Shown here: positions 25,723-27,899 of the stretch, in pieces
How the letters are laid out: the number at the start of each line of letters is the position of its first letter
How positions within the stretch are numbered: position 1 is the stretch's first letter
Position numbers and translations under genes: made by a program
Origin: Phycisphaerales bacterium UBA6054
GTDB taxonomy: Bacteria; Planctomycetota; Phycisphaerae; Phycisphaerales; UBA1924
Assembly (NCBI GenBank): GCA_002429045.1
Contig: DIYM01000131.1
Span: 1,625 to 29,523, forward strand
Direction of reading: 5' to 3'
DNA: 27,899 nt
Notes under the pieces: model-generated
Database searches by the model: none
What the model was told of the DNA's origin: nothing
Seen by the model: only the letters and a program-made list of their open reading frames with translations

Positions 25723-26586
25723 ATGGCCGGATCGAGCGTCGTCGCGACCAACAACCTCAAAACCGTCGCCCTGCTCGGCGGGCTCATGGCGATCTTTGTT
25801 GTCGTCGGCTCGATGTGGGGCGCGGGCGGCATGATCATGGGGCTGCTCTTCGGCGGGGCAATGAACTTCTTCGCCTGGTGGTTCAGCGACTCGATCGCGA
25901 TCAAGTCCATGCGAGGGCGGGAGGTCACCAACGAGACAGGGGGCTGGCTCTACGCGATGGTGCAGGAACTCGCCGCCAACGCGGACCTGCCCATGCCCCG
26001 GGTCTACCTCTGCCCCCACGCCGCCCCGAACGCGTTCGCGACCGGGCGGAGCCCCAAGAAAGCGGCCGTCGCGTTCACCCAGGGGCTCATCGACGCCATG
26101 AACCGCGAAGAGATCCGGGGCGTGGCGGCCCACGAACTGGCCCACATCAAGAACCGTGACACGCTGACGAGCACGATCGCCGCGACGGTCTCGGGCGTGC
26201 TCGCGTTCCTCGCCCAGTGGGGCTTGCTGCTGGGCGGCGGGCGACGCGAGGGCGGCAACCCTCTTGTCATGATCGTCGTGGTCATCGTTGCGGCGGTGGG
26301 GGCGGCGGTCATCAAGGGCATGATCAGCCGCAGCCGCGAATACGTCGCGGACGCCGACGGCGCCGAGATCGCCGGTTCTCCGGACGGGCTCATCTCGGCG
26401 CTCGCTAAGCTCGACGCGATGAGCCGACGCGTGCCGCTCCAGCAGCCCAATCCCGCGATGAACAACATGTTCATCATCGAGCCGCTGGCCAGCAATCTGG
26501 GCGGCGGACGCACGCTGGTCAACCTCTTCGCAACCCATCCGCCGACCGAGAAACGCATCGAGAGCCTCAAGAAGCTGCGGGCCTGA
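25723..26586 (+). CDS. htpX: HtpX-type membrane zinc metalloprotease
   Basis: Membrane protease of family M48B that degrades misfolded membrane proteins, working alongside FtsH. The 287-residue protein has two N-terminal membrane segments (about 13-31 and 34-52), the zinc site HELAH (H137, E138, H141), a third zinc ligand E206 in SREYVADADG, and membrane segments at about 151-171 and 181-200. The conserved NAFATG and the C-terminal FATHPPTEKRIESL fit. ATG 25723 has AAGGGAGG upstream. It follows the beta-lactamase-family gene by 74 bases and converges on smc with an 8-base gap. Confidence 0.96.
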   Translation: MAGSSVVATNNLKTVALLGGLMAIFVVVGSMWGAGGMIMGLLFGGAMNFFAWWFSDSIAIKSMRGREVTNETGGWLYAMVQELAANADLPMPRVYLCPHAAPNAFATGRSPKKAAVAFTQGLIDAMNREEIRGVAAHELAHIKNRDTLTSTIAATVSGVLAFLAQWGLLLGGGRREGGNPLVMIVVVIVAAVGAAVIKGMISRSREYVADADGAEIAGSPDGLISALAKLDAMSRRVPLQQPNPAMNNMFIIEPLASNLGGGRTLVNLFATHPPTEKRIESLKKLRA

Positions 26587-26594
26587 CCGACGCG

Positions 26595-27899
26595 TCAGCT
26601 CTTGCGCATCCCGGCCAGCGCTTCCCGGAGCGAGCCGGTGGGCGGGGCGACGGAAGCCGGCTCCTCATCGATGGCCGGGTCGGGCTCGGCCTCCGCGGTC
26701 GCCGAGATCGCCCCGTCCGCGCCGACCTGATCGAACCGCACCGACACCCGCTTGGACACACCGCGTTCCTGCATCGTGACCCCGTACAGACGCTCGGCGG
26801 ATTGCATCGTCCGCTTGTTGTGCGTGATGACGATGAACCTCGAGAAGTCGGTGAACTCCTTGACGGTGGCACAGAACCGGCCGACGTTCGCTTCGTCCAG
26901 CGCCGCGTCGACTTCGTCGAGCACACAGAAGCAGCTCGGCTTGGAGCGGAAGATCGCCAGCAGCAGCGCCACCGCGGTCATGGTCTTCTCGCCGCCCGAG
27001 AGCTGGCTGATGCTCCTCGGCTCCTTCCCGGGCGGCTTGGCGATCACCTCGATGCCGGACTCAAGCAGATCGGTCTCGTCGGTGACGATCCTGTTGCCGT
27101 CCGCATCGGTCTTGATCAGCGGCATCAGGCGCACCTCGGCCTTCCCGCCGCCGAAGAGCTTGCGGAACATCCCGTTCTTGCCGCCGAACTCGTCGCGGAT
27201 GCGTTCGAACACCTCGCCGAACTGGTCGCGGCTGGCGATGTTGAGCTTCTCGATCAGGGTCGCCAGGCGGATCCGGGCCTCGTCGATGTCCCTGACCTGA
27301 GTGATCAGGTCTTCGTTACGCTCGGCGAGATTCTCCTCTTCCTCGATCGAGTTGAGGTTCACGTTGCCCAGCTTCTTGATCTCGTCGCGCAGCACGTTGG
27401 CGCGGGCCGAGCATTCGGAGGTGTTGATGCGTCCGACCGTGCCGTCGGCCATCAACGCCTGGTACAAGAAATAGTCGCCGGCGACGTTCAGTTCCAACTC
27501 TTCTTGGGCGCGATCTTCGGCGTGCTCTCGCTTGACCTCCAGCTCACGCCGCGAGGTCTCGAGCGCGTGCCAGTCACGCTGGACCCGCTCGAACTGCTGA
27601 CGCGCCGAGCCGACCGATCGCCCCGCCGCCGACAGGCGGTCTTCGGATTCTCTCACCACCACGCGTTGCTCCTCGGCAAGCCCGCGAGCGGCTGCTGCTT
27701 CCTGCTGAGCGTCAGCGAGGGCCTCATCGGCCTCGGCGAGCGAAGCCCTGTGCGTCTCCAGCGTGGCACGCGATCGATCGATGTGCAGGCGGGCGTCCTC
27801 GGCCGATCTGGCCGCGTCGCCGGCCGCCGATTCCAGCGAACCGACCTCTCGCCGGGCCGAGCGGGCCCGCTCGTGCGCGACGCTGACCTCGGCGCGGGC
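26595..27899 (-). CDS. smc: Chromosome segregation protein SMC (C-terminal part)
   Basis: C-terminal 434 residues of SMC, the ATPase arm of the condensin-like complex that compacts and segregates the chromosome. The first 160 or so residues visible are Glu/Arg/Ala-rich coiled coil. The C-terminal head domain follows, with SIEEEENLAERNEDL, FGGKNGMFRKLFGGGKAEVRL, the ABC signature LSGGEKT (about 26982-27002), Walker B CFCVLDEVDAALDEANV and FIVITHNKRTM. The last 40 residues are a variable acidic/proline tail. The frame is open to the window edge; hinge and N-terminal head lie outside. Confidence 0.96.
   Translation of the reverse strand, partial: ARAEVSVAHERARSARREVGSLESAAGDAARSAEDARLHIDRSRATLETHRASLAEADEALADAQQEAAAARGLAEEQRVVVRESEDRLSAAGRSVGSARQQFERVQRDWHALETSRRELEVKREHAEDRAQEELELNVAGDYFLYQALMADGTVGRINTSECSARANVLRDEIKKLGNVNLNSIEEEENLAERNEDLITQVRDIDEARIRLATLIEKLNIASRDQFGEVFERIRDEFGGKNGMFRKLFGGGKAEVRLMPLIKTDADGNRIVTDETDLLESGIEVIAKPPGKEPRSISQLSGGEKTMTAVALLLAIFRSKPSCFCVLDEVDAALDEANVGRFCATVKEFTDFSRFIVITHNKRTMQSAERLYGVTMQERGVSKRVSVRFDQVGADGAISATAEAEPDPAIDEEPASVAPPTGSLREALAGMRKS

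Overview
The window is GC-rich (about two-thirds G+C in the stretches I counted) and densely packed with ordinary chromosomal genes on both strands. I see no rRNA or tRNA gene, insertion sequence, phage gene or CRISPR array. Several features suggest a planctomycete, possibly of the Phycisphaerae: a TPR-YggX fusion, a secreted ClpP-like protease with a small N-terminal RNA-binding-like domain, basic tails on UvrA and UvrB, and many lineage-specific secreted or membrane proteins. This placement is inference; no marker gene settles it.

Layout. 1-971 (-) is a MacB-type ABC permease cut by the window edge. 1143-4307 (+) is uvrA, followed three bases later and in the same frame by an AT-richer HNH-type gene (4311-4997). 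Then come a secreted tandem YciI-like protein (-) and a divergent HIT-like protein (+). A minus-strand run follows: uvrB, a GDPD phosphodiesterase, a small membrane protein and an unknown protein (10084 to 6376). At 10165-10184 a perfect palindrome overlaps the promoter of an ArsR-SRPBCC fusion gene (+). 14290-11118 (-) encodes a DUF3465 protein, a membrane protein with two zinc ribbons and a ClpP/NfeD-like secreted protease. 19092-14362 (-) holds TPR-YggX, gcvH, an ABC ATPase and a large FtsX-type permease. pyrD (+), a 3D-domain protein (-) and a TauE/SafE permease (+) follow. 24370-21882 (-) encodes a sugar-isomerase-like TIM barrel, cytidylate kinase and a PlsC-type acyltransferase. The window closes with a serine beta-lactamase-family protein (+), htpX (+) and the C-terminal part of smc (-).

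Functionally the window mixes DNA repair and chromosome upkeep (uvrA, uvrB, smc), envelope export and quality control (two FtsX-type ABC systems, htpX, the ClpP-like protease, the 3D protein), phospholipid and nucleotide metabolism (GDPD, plsC, cmk, pyrD), and one-carbon and iron functions (gcvH, YggX).

The least expected signals are these: (1) the low-GC HNH gene wedged between uvrA and the next gene with no free bases on either side; (2) a repeated TAnnnT hexamer 5 or 8 bases before the start codon of seven lead genes without a clear ribosome binding site, which suggests leaderless mRNAs; (3) UvrA lacking half of its first zinc-binding module; (4) an internal ribosome binding site and ATG inside the ArsR-SRPBCC fusion gene.
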